Assembly (NCBI GenBank): GCA_045117315.1 | Contig: JBGUNJ010000135.1 | Coordinates: forward strand, 1-50,962 | DNA: 50,962 bases | Source: CAG-791 sp045117315 | GTDB taxonomy: Bacteria > Bacillota > Clostridia > Lachnospirales > Lachnospiraceae | Direction of reading: 5' to 3' | Shown here: positions 7,704-15,156 of the stretch, piece by piece | Position numbering within the stretch: the stretch's first letter is position 1 | Layout of the letters: each line of letters opens with the position of its first letter | Notes under the pieces: model-generated | Told to the model about the DNA's origin: nothing | The model's input: the letters and a program-made list of their open reading frames with translations, nothing else | Databases searched by the model: none | Program-made: the position numbers and the translations under genes

Positions 7704-9197
7704 ATGGTTACCAATGATGCTACAATAGTGCACCTGAAACATCATATTATGGAGCGTGTGGCAAAGCTTGAATGGGAAGACAATCTCAATGAAGAATCCC
7801 TGAATGCTCTCACCATGGAACTTATTCCCGGTCCGGTAGCTCAGTATCGCTGCTGTGTCTACAAGGAGAGAACGATTGTCGGTCAGAGAATCCGTCTTTC
7901 CCAGGCGATGAATCCGGATCCCGAAAGTGATTCCAAGAACATCGTGCAGGTCATTCGCACAGCTTGTGAAGAGTGTCCTCTTGCTGCTTACACAGTAACG
8001 GATAACTGCCGTCTCTGTATGGGTAAGGCCTGTATCAATTCCTGCCGTTTCGGCGCGATCTCGATCGGCGAGCGCAGGACCAGAATTGATCCCACCAAGT
8101 GTAAAGAGTGCGGTATGTGCGCGAATGCATGCCCTTACGGCGCGATCGCTCACCTGGTCCGTCCCTGCAAGCGTGCCTGCCCTGTTGGCGCGATCACATA
8201 CGATGACTACGGCATCTGCAATATCGATGAGAGCAAATGCATCCAGTGCGGTCACTGCATCCATTCCTGTCCTTTCGGAGCGATCGGCTCCAAGACATAT
8301 CTGGTAGATATCATCCGGGCAATCAAGGCCGGCAAGGAGGTCATCGCGATGGTGGCTCCCGCTACCGAGGGTCAGTTCGGTCCGGATATCACCATGGAAT
8401 CCCTCAAGACCGCCTTTAAGGAAATGGGATTTGCGGATATGGTCGAGGTCGGTCTGGGCGGTGACATGACCGCTGCCTATGAGTCCCTTGAATGGACGGA
8501 AGCCTATCACGAAGGCCGCAAGATGACCACATCCTGCTGTCCTGCATTCATTAACATGCAGCGCCAGCACTTCCCCAAGGTATTCAAGGAGAACGTCTCC
8601 AGCATTGTCTCTCCTATGTGCGCGATCTCCCGCTACCTCAAGAAGACGCATCCCGGCTGTGTCACCGTATTCCTTGGACCCTGCATTGCGAAGAAGTCTG
8701 AGGCGGCTGACCCCACTATTCCGGATAATGCGGATTACGTCATCACCTACGGTGAGTTCCGCGCGCTGATGCGCTCCAAGGGCGTTGAGGTCCGTAAGGC
8801 CGACAACACCTATCAGGAGTCCTCAATCTGGGGCAAGCGCTTCGCTTCTTCCGGCGGTGTGGCCAAGGCTGTTCTCGAGTGCATGGAAGAGCGCGGAGAA
8901 GACTACTCCGGCATCAAACTCCTCCAGGTCGCGGGTGGCGATGCCTGCAAGAAGACCCTGACATTGCTCAAGGCCGGCAGGCTTCCCGAGGACTTTGTCG
9001 AGGGCATGATCTGCGAGGGCGGCTGCGTCGGCGGACCTTCCAAGCACAGGACCGAGATGGAAATCAAGCGCGCCAGAGAAGGACTGCTCAAACAGGCAGA
9101 CGGCAGAAAGGTGCTTGACAACCTGAAGAACTATCCTATGGATCAGTTCTCCATGTACCGTGACGGCCACATGGATGAAGAGTGCATCCTGAAATAA
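7704..9197 (+). CDS. Monomeric [FeFe]-hydrogenase-like protein (variant H-cluster, possibly group B)
   Basis: A 497-residue iron-sulfur protein. An N-terminal region carries Cys-rich ferredoxin motifs (CRLCMGKACINSC, CKECGMCANAC, CIQCGHCIHSC; about residues 90-190). The C-terminal H-domain has all three H-cluster motifs: L1 TSCCPAF (C278, equivalent to the proton-transfer Cys, and ligand C279), L2 GPCIAKKSEA (C327), and L3 ICEGGCVGGP (C437, C441). L2 and L3 differ from the canonical MPCxxKxxE and MACxGGCxxGGGQ, as recalled for group B enzymes. No maturase genes (hydE, hydF, hydG) or electron-transfer subunits are adjacent. GGAGG at 7691-7695 sets the start. H2 evolution, uptake or sensing cannot be separated from sequence alone. 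Confidence 0.85.
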   Translation: MVTNDATIVHLKHHIMERVAKLEWEDNLNEESLNALTMELIPGPVAQYRCCVYKERTIVGQRIRLSQAMNPDPESDSKNIVQVIRTACEECPLAAYTVTDNCRLCMGKACINSCRFGAISIGERRTRIDPTKCKECGMCANACPYGAIAHLVRPCKRACPVGAITYDDYGICNIDESKCIQCGHCIHSCPFGAIGSKTYLVDIIRAIKAGKEVIAMVAPATEGQFGPDITMESLKTAFKEMGFADMVEVGLGGDMTAAYESLEWTEAYHEGRKMTTSCCPAFINMQRQHFPKVFKENVSSIVSPMCAISRYLKKTHPGCVTVFLGPCIAKKSEAADPTIPDNADYVITYGEFRALMRSKGVEVRKADNTYQESSIWGKRFASSGGVAKAVLECMEERGEDYSGIKLLQVAGGDACKKTLTLLKAGRLPEDFVEGMICEGGCVGGPSKHRTEMEIKRAREGLLKQADGRKVLDNLKNYPMDQFSMYRDGHMDEECILK

Positions 9198-9226
9198 AAC
9201 CGGCGGCAGAGAGATGAGATCTTAGC

Positions 9227-9262
9227 CTGTCAGATCCTGACAGGAGCGGGATCATTTCCGCT
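9227..9262 (+). other. Two small hairpins after the hydrogenase gene
   Basis: CCTGTCA-GATC-CTGACAGG at 9227-9244 and AGCGG-ATCATTT-CCGCT at 9245-9261. No T-tract follows, so they may stabilise the transcript end ahead of the true terminator at 9305. Confidence 0.45.
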
Positions 9263-9304
9263 CTGACGGATACTTTTTCAGAATTTTATAAAAAATATGT
9301 TCAG

Positions 9305-9337
9305 GCAGGGCGGATGATTCCGCCCTGTCTCTTTTTA
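9305..9337 (+). terminator. Intrinsic terminator of the hydrogenase gene
   Basis: An 11-bp stem, GGCAGGGCGGA with TCCGCCCTGTC (one G.T), around a TGAT loop, followed by TCTTTTTAT. The T-tract is also the first bases of the dispersed two-hairpin element. Confidence 0.9.
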
Positions 9338-9425
9338 TCGCAGTGCTGCCGTAAGGTATCTTTCGCCTTACGGAGAACGGCAGCCCGCGGAAGGGCAGGA
9401 GGCGGCATGGCCGTCCCTGCCCTAT
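9336..9425 (+). repeat. Dispersed two-hairpin element, type A, copy 1
   Basis: Begins TTTATCGCAG in the terminator T-tract. First hairpin: GCTGCCGT (9346) with ACGGCAGC (9377), enclosing TAAGGTATCTTTCGCC. Second hairpin: AGGGCAGG (9392) with CCTGCCCT (9416). Ends CCCTATTGAAA. The same layout recurs at 15031 and 27106. Confidence 0.85.
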
Positions 9426-9432
9426 TGAAAAA

Positions 9433-9524
9433 ACGGGCCGCAAAAGGAAGTTTTCCGCCTTGCGGCGGACACGGGCCGGTCGGGGGCAGAGGGCTGCGTT
9501 GCCGCCTCTGCCCTATTGAAAACA
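9433..9524 (+). repeat. Dispersed two-hairpin element, type B, copy 2
   Basis: The first hairpin contains TTTTCCGCC-TTGCGGCGGA with outer arms CGGGCC and GGGCCGG. The second hairpin is GGGCAGAGGG ... GCCTCTGCCC, ending in CTATTGAAAA. Tandem with copy 1. Confidence 0.85.
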
Positions 9525-9577
9525 GGGCCCGCGTAATGTATTCTCCGCCTTGCGGCGGACGCGGGCCGGTTTTTGTC
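9525..9577 (+). repeat. Dispersed element, type B half copy 3 (first hairpin only)
   Basis: GGGCCCGCG ... CGCGGGCC arms enclose the TTCTCCGCC-TTGCGGCGGA core, followed by GGTTTTTGTCC, so it could also act as a terminator. The second hairpin is missing. Confidence 0.75.
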
Positions 9578-9712
9578 CTGTACGGGCGCCAAAACCGGGA
9601 AAAACAGCCGGAATGCGCTGTCTTTAAGTATTGAAAAATCACGGGAAACAAAATGCGAAGCGCAATAAAAACATAATGATGGGTAATAGTTGGATAATAT
9701 TTCTTTTTTTTA

Positions 9713-9742
9713 TTGGAAATGAATGGACACTTGTGCTATAAT
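9713..9742 (+). promoter_or_regulatory. Promoter of the tig-clp operon
   Basis: TTGGAA (9713-9718), an 18-bp spacer, and an extended -10 TGC-TATAAT (hexamer 9737-9742), 43 bp upstream of the tig start. Good match to a housekeeping sigma-A promoter. Confidence 0.75.
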
Positions 9743-9784
9743 GCAATGTACTTGTGTAAAACTTAAACGGAGGTTTATTTAGTA

Positions 9785-11092
9785 ATGAGCGTAAGTGTTG
9801 AGAAACTTGAAAAAAGTATGGTCAGACTCACAATCGAAGTGAGTGCCGAGGATTTTGATAAAGCGATCAATAAGGTTTATAACCGCCAGAAGGGCAGAAT
9901 GAACGTCCCCGGTTTCCGCAAGGGCAAGACCCCCAGGAAGGTTCTGGAAAAGATGTACGGCGCAGCCATTTTCTATGAAGATGCGGCCAATGATGTCATC
10001 AACAGTTCCTATCCGGATGCCGCAAAGGAAAGCGGCGAGGAAATCGTGTCCAATCCCGAGATCAATGTGACACAGATCGAGGCGGGCAAGCCTTTTATTT
10101 ATACAGCTGAAGTCGCAGTGAAGCCCCCCGTGAGCCTTGGCAAGTACAAAGGCGTCGAAGTCGACAAGCAGGTGATCGAAGTCTTCGACGAGGAGATCGA
10201 TGCAGAGATCCGCAAGGAGCAGGAAAAGAACGCGACCAGGAACGAAGTGACAGACCGCCCCGTCAAGGACGGCGATGAGATCATCCTCGATTTCGAGGGA
10301 TTCTGTGACGGAGAGGCCTTCGAGGGCGGCAAGGGCACAGATTATCCTCTGACTGTCGGTTCCGGTTCCTTTATTCCCGGATTTGAGGAGCAGCTGGTCG
10401 GCGCCGTGATCGGCGAGGAGATGGATGTCAATGTGACATTCCCCGAGAACTATCAGGCCGAAGAGCTCAAGGGCAAACCCGCTGTGTTCAAGTGCACTGT
10501 AAAGAAGATCACAGAGAAGATCCTCCCCGAGCTGGATGATGAGTTTGCGGATGAAGTATCTGAGTTCTCTACTCTTGCCGAGTACAGAGAGGACGTGCGC
10601 AAAAATATCACTGAGCGCAAGGAGAAGGCAGCCCTTTCCGTGAAGGAAAATCAGGCTGTTGAGAAGGTTATCGCTGACGCGCATGTAGAGATCCCCGAGG
10701 CTATGCTGCGCACACAGCAGGAGCAGATCGCAGGCGAGCTCGAGCAGCAGGTCGTATCCCAGGGCATGAAGTTTGAGGATTATCTGAACTATGCTCAGAC
10801 AACCAGGGAGCAGCTGGTCGACAGGATGAAGGATGACGCTGAGCGCCGCATCATGTACCGTCTGGTCATGGAACAGGTCGCCAAAGAAGAGAACATCACT
10901 GCTACGGATGAGGACTTTGAGGCTGAGATCCAGAGAATGGCCGATGCCTATCACATGGATGCCGACACGATCCGCAAGTATTTCGTCGCCGATAAAGAGC
11001 GCATGATGGAAGATCTGGCTGTTCAGAAGGCCATCACTTTCGTCACTGAGAACGCGGTCGAAGTGGAAAAGAAGGAAGAGACTGCGGAATAA
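9785..11092 (+). CDS. tig: Trigger factor (ribosome-associated chaperone / prolyl isomerase)
   Basis: Binds the ribosomal exit tunnel and shields nascent chains. The N-terminal ribosome-binding domain carries the signature GFRKGKTPR (about residues 43-51). A FKBP-type PPIase domain follows (VKDGDEIILDFEGFCDG and FIPGFEEQLVGA, about 155-245), then the helical C-terminal chaperone arms. Its 435 residues equal the family norm. GGAGG lies at 9769-9773, 11 bp from the ATG. It is the first gene of the conserved tig-clpP-clpX-engB cluster, which couples folding and proteolysis. Confidence 0.97.
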   Translation: MSVSVEKLEKSMVRLTIEVSAEDFDKAINKVYNRQKGRMNVPGFRKGKTPRKVLEKMYGAAIFYEDAANDVINSSYPDAAKESGEEIVSNPEINVTQIEAGKPFIYTAEVAVKPPVSLGKYKGVEVDKQVIEVFDEEIDAEIRKEQEKNATRNEVTDRPVKDGDEIILDFEGFCDGEAFEGGKGTDYPLTVGSGSFIPGFEEQLVGAVIGEEMDVNVTFPENYQAEELKGKPAVFKCTVKKITEKILPELDDEFADEVSEFSTLAEYREDVRKNITERKEKAALSVKENQAVEKVIADAHVEIPEAMLRTQQEQIAGELEQQVVSQGMKFEDYLNYAQTTREQLVDRMKDDAERRIMYRLVMEQVAKEENITATDEDFEAEIQRMADAYHMDADTIRKYFVADKERMMEDLAVQKAITFVTENAVEVEKKEETAE

Positions 11093-11124
11093 ACAGAAAC
11101 AGAATGAGTAAGGATTGAGCAGAG

Positions 11125-11181
11125 GCCGCCGGGGCTGTGGCGCGCAAAAGTATTTGTGTTTGCGGTTTACCGGCGGCTGGT
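11125..11181 (+). terminator. Possible terminator or attenuator between tig and clpP
   Basis: GCCGCCGG (11125) pairs with CCGGCGGC (11170), followed by TGGTTTTGT. The loop is long (about 37 nt) and the T-tract weak, so partial read-through into clpP is likely. Confidence 0.4.
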
Positions 11182-11253
11182 TTTGTATATGCTCAGAGGG
11201 ATTTTGCCGGGTGACTCCGCAAGATCCTGAAAACAGCGGAAAGAGGAAAATAA

Positions 11254-11850
11254 ATGGCTAATTATATCCCTTATGTAATTGAACAGACGGGTATGGGAGA
11301 GCGTTCCTATGACATTTTCTCTCGTCTGCTCAAGGAGAGGATCATCTTTCTGGGTGACCAGGTCACAGATACATCGGCAGAGCTGATCGTCGCGCAGATG
11401 CTTTTCCTGGAGGGAGAAGACCCGGAAAAAGATATCCAGTTTTATATCAACAGCCCCGGCGGCTCTATTTCCGCGGGTATGGCTATTTATGACACAATGC
11501 ATTTTGTAAAGTGCGACGTCTCGACGATCTGTGTCGGCATGGCGGCCAGCATGGGCGCTTTTCTTCTGGCAGGCGGCACAAAGGGAAAGAGATACTCTCT
11601 TCCCCACAGTGAGATCCTGATCCACCAGCCTCTGGGAGGAACGGAGGGACAGGCGTCCGATATCGCGATTCAGGCTGCCCACATGGCATTTGTCAAAGAG
11701 CGCATGAACCGCCTGCTCTCACAGAATACAGGTCAGCCTTATGAGCGCATTGTTCAGGATACAGACCGGGATAACTGGATGACACCCGAGCAGGCTCTGG
11801 ATTATGGACTGATTGACCATATTTATACGACGCGCAAAGAAATTGTGTAA
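11254..11850 (+). CDS. clpP: ATP-dependent Clp protease proteolytic subunit
   Basis: A serine peptidase (family S14) that forms the double-ring chamber fed by ClpX and other Clp ATPases. The catalytic triad is visible: S99 in GMAASMGAFLL, H124 in LIHQPLGG, and D173 in DTDRDNWM; the spacings match E. coli ClpP. It is 198 residues, typical length. AGAGG precedes the ATG. clpX follows after 23 bp, so the two are almost certainly co-transcribed and yield the ClpXP machine. Confidence 0.97.
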   Translation: MANYIPYVIEQTGMGERSYDIFSRLLKERIIFLGDQVTDTSAELIVAQMLFLEGEDPEKDIQFYINSPGGSISAGMAIYDTMHFVKCDVSTICVGMAASMGAFLLAGGTKGKRYSLPHSEILIHQPLGGTEGQASDIAIQAAHMAFVKERMNRLLSQNTGQPYERIVQDTDRDNWMTPEQALDYGLIDHIYTTRKEIV

Positions 11851-11873
11851 AAGCGCGCCACAGAGAGGAATTT

Positions 11874-13229
11874 ATGGCAGACAATAAGAGAATGTATCCC
11901 ATGCGCAGATGCTCGTTCTGCACCCGGACGGAGAATATGGTCAACAGGCTGATCTCCGGGCCGGAAGGGGTCTACATCTGTGATGAATGTGTGACGATCT
12001 GCATGGATATCCTGGAGGAGTCGGAGCGCGACGAGAACATGTCGCTCTCTACTCTGGATACGGACGGGATCAAGCTTCTCAAGCCCGCGCAGATCAAACG
12101 TTTTCTGGATGAGTATGTCATCGGCCAGGAGGAGGCCAAAAAGGTTCTTTCTGTCTCGGTGTACAATCATTACAAGCGTGTTGTGCGCGCCAGAGAGGAA
12201 TTCGACAAGGATGACGGCGTAGAACTGCAGAAGAGTAATATTCTGATGCTGGGACCGACCGGCTCCGGAAAGACCTATCTGGCTCAGACTCTCGCCAAGA
12301 TCATCAATGTGCCTTTTGCCATCGCTGACGCGACGACGTTGACAGAAGCAGGTTATGTCGGCGAGGACGTGGAAAATATTCTGCTGAAGCTGATCCAGGC
12401 GGCCGATTACAATATCGAACGCGCCCAGGTGGGCATTATCTATGTCGACGAGATAGATAAGATTTCCAAAAAGGGAGAGAACGTTTCGATCACAAGAGAT
12501 GTCTCCGGCGAGGGAGTCCAGCAGGCCCTGCTCAAGATCATTGAGGGAACAGTGGCCTCAGTGCCGCCTCAGGGCGGGCGCAAGCACCCCCAGCAGGAAC
12601 TGATCCAGATCGATACCACCAATATCCTTTTTATCTGCGGCGGCGCCTTTGCCGGGCTTGACAAGATCATCAACAACCGCATGGACAAGAGGTCCATGGG
12701 CTTCCATGCCGAGATCCAGGGTAAAGAGGAGAAGAAGGTCGGCAGCGTGATCAAGAGCGTCCTTCCGGAAGACCTGATCAAATTCGGCCTTATTCCGGAG
12801 TTTATCGGCCGTGTGCCCGTAGTAGTCACACTGGATGAACTTGACAAAGAGGCCCTGGTCAGGATCCTCAAGGAGCCCAAGAACGCGATCCTCAAACAGT
12901 ACAAGAAACTGTTTTCCTACGACCGCGTCGACCTCGAGTACGAGGATGATGCCGTGGAGGCCATCGCCGATCTTGCCGTGGACCGCGGGACAGGCGCGAG
13001 AGGCCTGCGCTCCATCATGGAGAAAACCATGATGGATGTCATGTACGAGATTCCTTCGGATGATACGATTGTGTCATGTATCATTACAAAGGATTCCGTG
13101 GAGGGCGGAGCGCCCCCTAGGATCGTGCATGGTGAGAAGCCTCCGCTTCCTGAAAAAGTGAAAAAACCGCGCGCAGCCAGGCCGGCTGGGAACGGGCAGC
13201 GCAAAAAACGCAGGCAGTCTAATGGCTGA
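11874..13229 (+). CDS. clpX: ATP-dependent Clp protease ATP-binding subunit ClpX
   Basis: AAA+ unfoldase that delivers substrates to ClpP. The N-terminal C4 zinc finger is complete (C13, C16, C36, C39). Walker A is GPTGSGKT, Walker B IIYVDEIDKI, with the RKHPQQE pore-region segment and the IGF-type ClpP contact (FGLIPEFIGR) in order. At 451 residues it is slightly longer than the norm because of a basic C-terminal tail rich in K, R and P. GAGAGGAA upstream gives the ribosome site. engB follows 75 bp downstream; lon, which sits between them in Bacillus, is absent. Confidence 0.97.
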   Translation: MADNKRMYPMRRCSFCTRTENMVNRLISGPEGVYICDECVTICMDILEESERDENMSLSTLDTDGIKLLKPAQIKRFLDEYVIGQEEAKKVLSVSVYNHYKRVVRAREEFDKDDGVELQKSNILMLGPTGSGKTYLAQTLAKIINVPFAIADATTLTEAGYVGEDVENILLKLIQAADYNIERAQVGIIYVDEIDKISKKGENVSITRDVSGEGVQQALLKIIEGTVASVPPQGGRKHPQQELIQIDTTNILFICGGAFAGLDKIINNRMDKRSMGFHAEIQGKEEKKVGSVIKSVLPEDLIKFGLIPEFIGRVPVVVTLDELDKEALVRILKEPKNAILKQYKKLFSYDRVDLEYEDDAVEAIADLAVDRGTGARGLRSIMEKTMMDVMYEIPSDDTIVSCIITKDSVEGGAPPRIVHGEKPPLPEKVKKPRAARPAGNGQRKKRRQSNG

Positions 13230-13304
13230 CAAGACCGCGCGCAGCTCAATATCTGACAGAAAACAGCAGGCAGTCAAATGCCTGGCAGAACAGGTGAAAC
13301 TATA

Positions 13305-13991
13305 ATGGTAATCAAATCAGTAGAATTATCTCTTGTCTGCGGGGTTACCAGCAAGATTCCGGCAGGTACCCTGCCGGAATTTGCATTTGCGGGGAGGAGC
13401 AACGTCGGGAAATCGACCCTGATCAACGGGCTGATCAACCGGAAGGCTCTGGCACGCGTGAGCTCGCAGCCCGGTAAGACACAGACAATCAATTACTATA
13501 GGGTAAATGACCAATTCCATCTGGTGGATCTGCCGGGATATGGCTACGCGAAGGCGAATGTAAAGGTCAAGGAACAGTGGGGAAAAATGATCGAGCGCTA
13601 TCTTTCCACCAGCGCACAGCTCCGCGCGGTCTTTCTCCTGCTCGATATCAGGCATGAACCGACCGGACAGGATGTCATGATGTACGACTGGATCCTCCAG
13701 GCCGGCATAACCCCGGTTATCATTGCGACCAAATCCGACAAGATCAAACGCAGCCAGCTGCAGAAGCAGATGGCACTTCTTCGCAGGACCCTGCGCGGGG
13801 AGAGCCATGTTCTGCGGGACAAGGACGCAGGTCCGATTCAGATTATCCCCTGGTCAGGCCAGACGAAAGCAGGCAGGGAGGAAATCTATGCTGTTCTGGA
13901 CCAGCTGCTGACACGGGGGTCTGATGACGCCACCCCGGAGCCGGAAGCCGAGCAGGCTGGGCCGGGCAAGAGCCCGAACGCCGGAAGCTGA
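13305..13991 (+). CDS. engB: Ribosome biogenesis GTP-binding protein YihA/YsxC (EngB)
   Basis: An essential-type GTPase for large ribosomal subunit assembly. The G motifs are clear: G1 GRSNVGKS (30-37), G3 DLPGYGYAK and G4 TKSDKI. The start at 13305 is chosen because AGGTGA (13292-13297) is correctly spaced; the in-frame ATG at 13278 would add nine residues and has no such site. The last 17 or so codons lie inside the first unit of a 40-bp tandem repeat, and the stop codon lies in the second unit, so the C-terminal tail (EPEAEQAGPGKSPNAGS) is repeat-derived rather than part of the GTPase fold. Confidence 0.95.
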   Translation: MVIKSVELSLVCGVTSKIPAGTLPEFAFAGRSNVGKSTLINGLINRKALARVSSQPGKTQTINYYRVNDQFHLVDLPGYGYAKANVKVKEQWGKMIERYLSTSAQLRAVFLLLDIRHEPTGQDVMMYDWILQAGITPVIIATKSDKIKRSQLQKQMALLRRTLRGESHVLRDKDAGPIQIIPWSGQTKAGREEIYAVLDQLLTRGSDDATPEPEAEQAGPGKSPNAGS

Positions 13992-14100
13992 AGAAACTGC
14001 ACCGGGCGAGAGCCCGAACGCCGGAAGCTGAACAGGCTGAGCCGGGCAAGGGCCCGAAAGCCGGAAGCTGAACAGGCTGAGCCGGGCGAGAGTCCGAAGG
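13941..14100. repeat. Four head-to-tail 40-bp repeats across the engB 3' end
   Basis: Units at 13941, 13981, 14021 and 14061 all begin GCCGGAAGC and end in a CCCGAA- or TCCGAA-type motif. Unit 1 is coding (end of engB); the TGA inside unit 2 (13989-13991) is the engB stop. Because 40 is not a multiple of three, each unit would read in a different frame. Confidence 0.9.
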
Positions 14101-14155
14101 CGGAATCCTGAAAGCTGCTGACCGTATACTTCATTAATCAGAGAGAGGTATTATT

Positions 14156-14800
14156 ATGAACAAATTGTCCGGAAGCAGAAAAATCTATGCATTTGGCTCT
14201 CTTGTTCTGGGAGTAATCCTTTTATTGTGGCCGGGGGATGCACTCCGGCTGGCTGCATATGTAGTGGGACTGGTTGTCATGGCCGGAGGCGTCATCTCTT
14301 TGATCGCGCAGTTCAGAAACAGGAGAAGTTCTGGTCCGAACGGAATCAATCTGATCACAGCCCTTATCGTTACTGGAGTCGGAGCATGGATTTTTCTCAA
14401 TCCTGAAAACTTCGCCTCAATCATTCCTACTGCCCTGGGCTATCTGATCGTTCTCAGCGGCATTGTGAACCTTCTGGAGACATTCAGTCTGTCACGGGCC
14501 CATTACAGGAAATGGTGGGTTTCTCTGCTGGCTGCTATTGCAACGATTTTTATGGGCATGCTTCTGGTCAATCACGCTTTTGGAATCGTCTCCAGCATGG
14601 TGAGACTGGTGGGCGTTTTCCTGCTCTTTAACGGAATCTCTGACCTGTGGATCAATAAACGTGTCGATGAGTATGTGCACTACGACAATAGGACGTCCGG
14701 TCAGAACAGAAAACGGGCATCGGGCTCCGGTCCTTCCCGCCATGATACTTCCAGCCCGGACATTATCGACGCGGAAGACTATCGGGAGATCGATCAGTAA
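14156..14800 (+). CDS. DUF308 / HdeD-like membrane protein
   Basis: A 214-residue integral membrane protein with about six hydrophobic helices in paired repeats (YAFGSLVLGVILLLWPGDAL, then YVVGLVVMAGGVISLIAQ, LITALIVTGVGAWIFLNP and so on to residue 165). This layout is typical of DUF308, a family that includes acid-resistance protein HdeD. The last 45 residues are polar and cytoplasmic. AGAGAGG precedes the ATG. It follows the clp/engB cluster but is separated from it by the 40-bp repeats. The biochemical role is not known. Confidence 0.8.
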   Translation: MNKLSGSRKIYAFGSLVLGVILLLWPGDALRLAAYVVGLVVMAGGVISLIAQFRNRRSSGPNGINLITALIVTGVGAWIFLNPENFASIIPTALGYLIVLSGIVNLLETFSLSRAHYRKWWVSLLAAIATIFMGMLLVNHAFGIVSSMVRLVGVFLLFNGISDLWINKRVDEYVHYDNRTSGQNRKRASGSGPSRHDTSSPDIIDAEDYREIDQ

Positions 14801-14810
14801 TCTAATTTAA

Positions 14811-14980
14811 AAGAGATATACCGAAAAAATATACCGGGAAAAATATATCGAAAATAAATACCGGGAAAGATATTCCGGAGGAAAATATCCCGGAGGAAAA
14901 TATACCGGAGGAAAATATCCCGGAAAAATATTCCGGAGAAAAAATACCGGGAAAGATATACCGGAGAAAAAAATACCGGC
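14811..14980. repeat. Degenerate 15-bp tandem repeat directly after the DUF308 gene
   Basis: About eleven units of the type CCGGAGGAAAATATA / CCGGGAAAGATATA start ten bases after the stop codon and run into the 5' arm of the following terminator. Confidence 0.85.
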
Positions 14981-15035
14981 GTATTCTCATGACTTCAGAT
15001 ACAGTCTCGAGAATACGCCGGTTTTCTTCTTTTAT
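14975..15035. terminator. Strong intrinsic terminator, probably bidirectional
   Basis: A perfect 14-bp stem, ACCGGCGTATTCTC (14975-14988) with GAGAATACGCCGGT (15009-15022), then TTTTCTTCTTTTA. An A-tract on the left makes it usable by the convergent minus-strand gene as well. Confidence 0.9.
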
Positions 15036-15124
15036 CGCAAGGCTGCCGTAAAGTATCTTTCGCCTGATGGCGAACGACAGCCTGCGGGAGGGAAGAGGGC
15101 GGAATGGCCGCCTCTACTCTATTA
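15031..15124 (+). repeat. Dispersed two-hairpin element, type A, copy 4
   Basis: Begins TTTATCGCAAGGCTGCCG in the terminator T-tract. It contains AAGTATCTTTCGCC and the second hairpin GAGGGCGG ... CCGCCTC, and ends CTCTATTAATGG. Confidence 0.85.
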
Positions 15125-15156
15125 ATGGCAAGGTCCGTTTAATGGTTTGATTTTAG

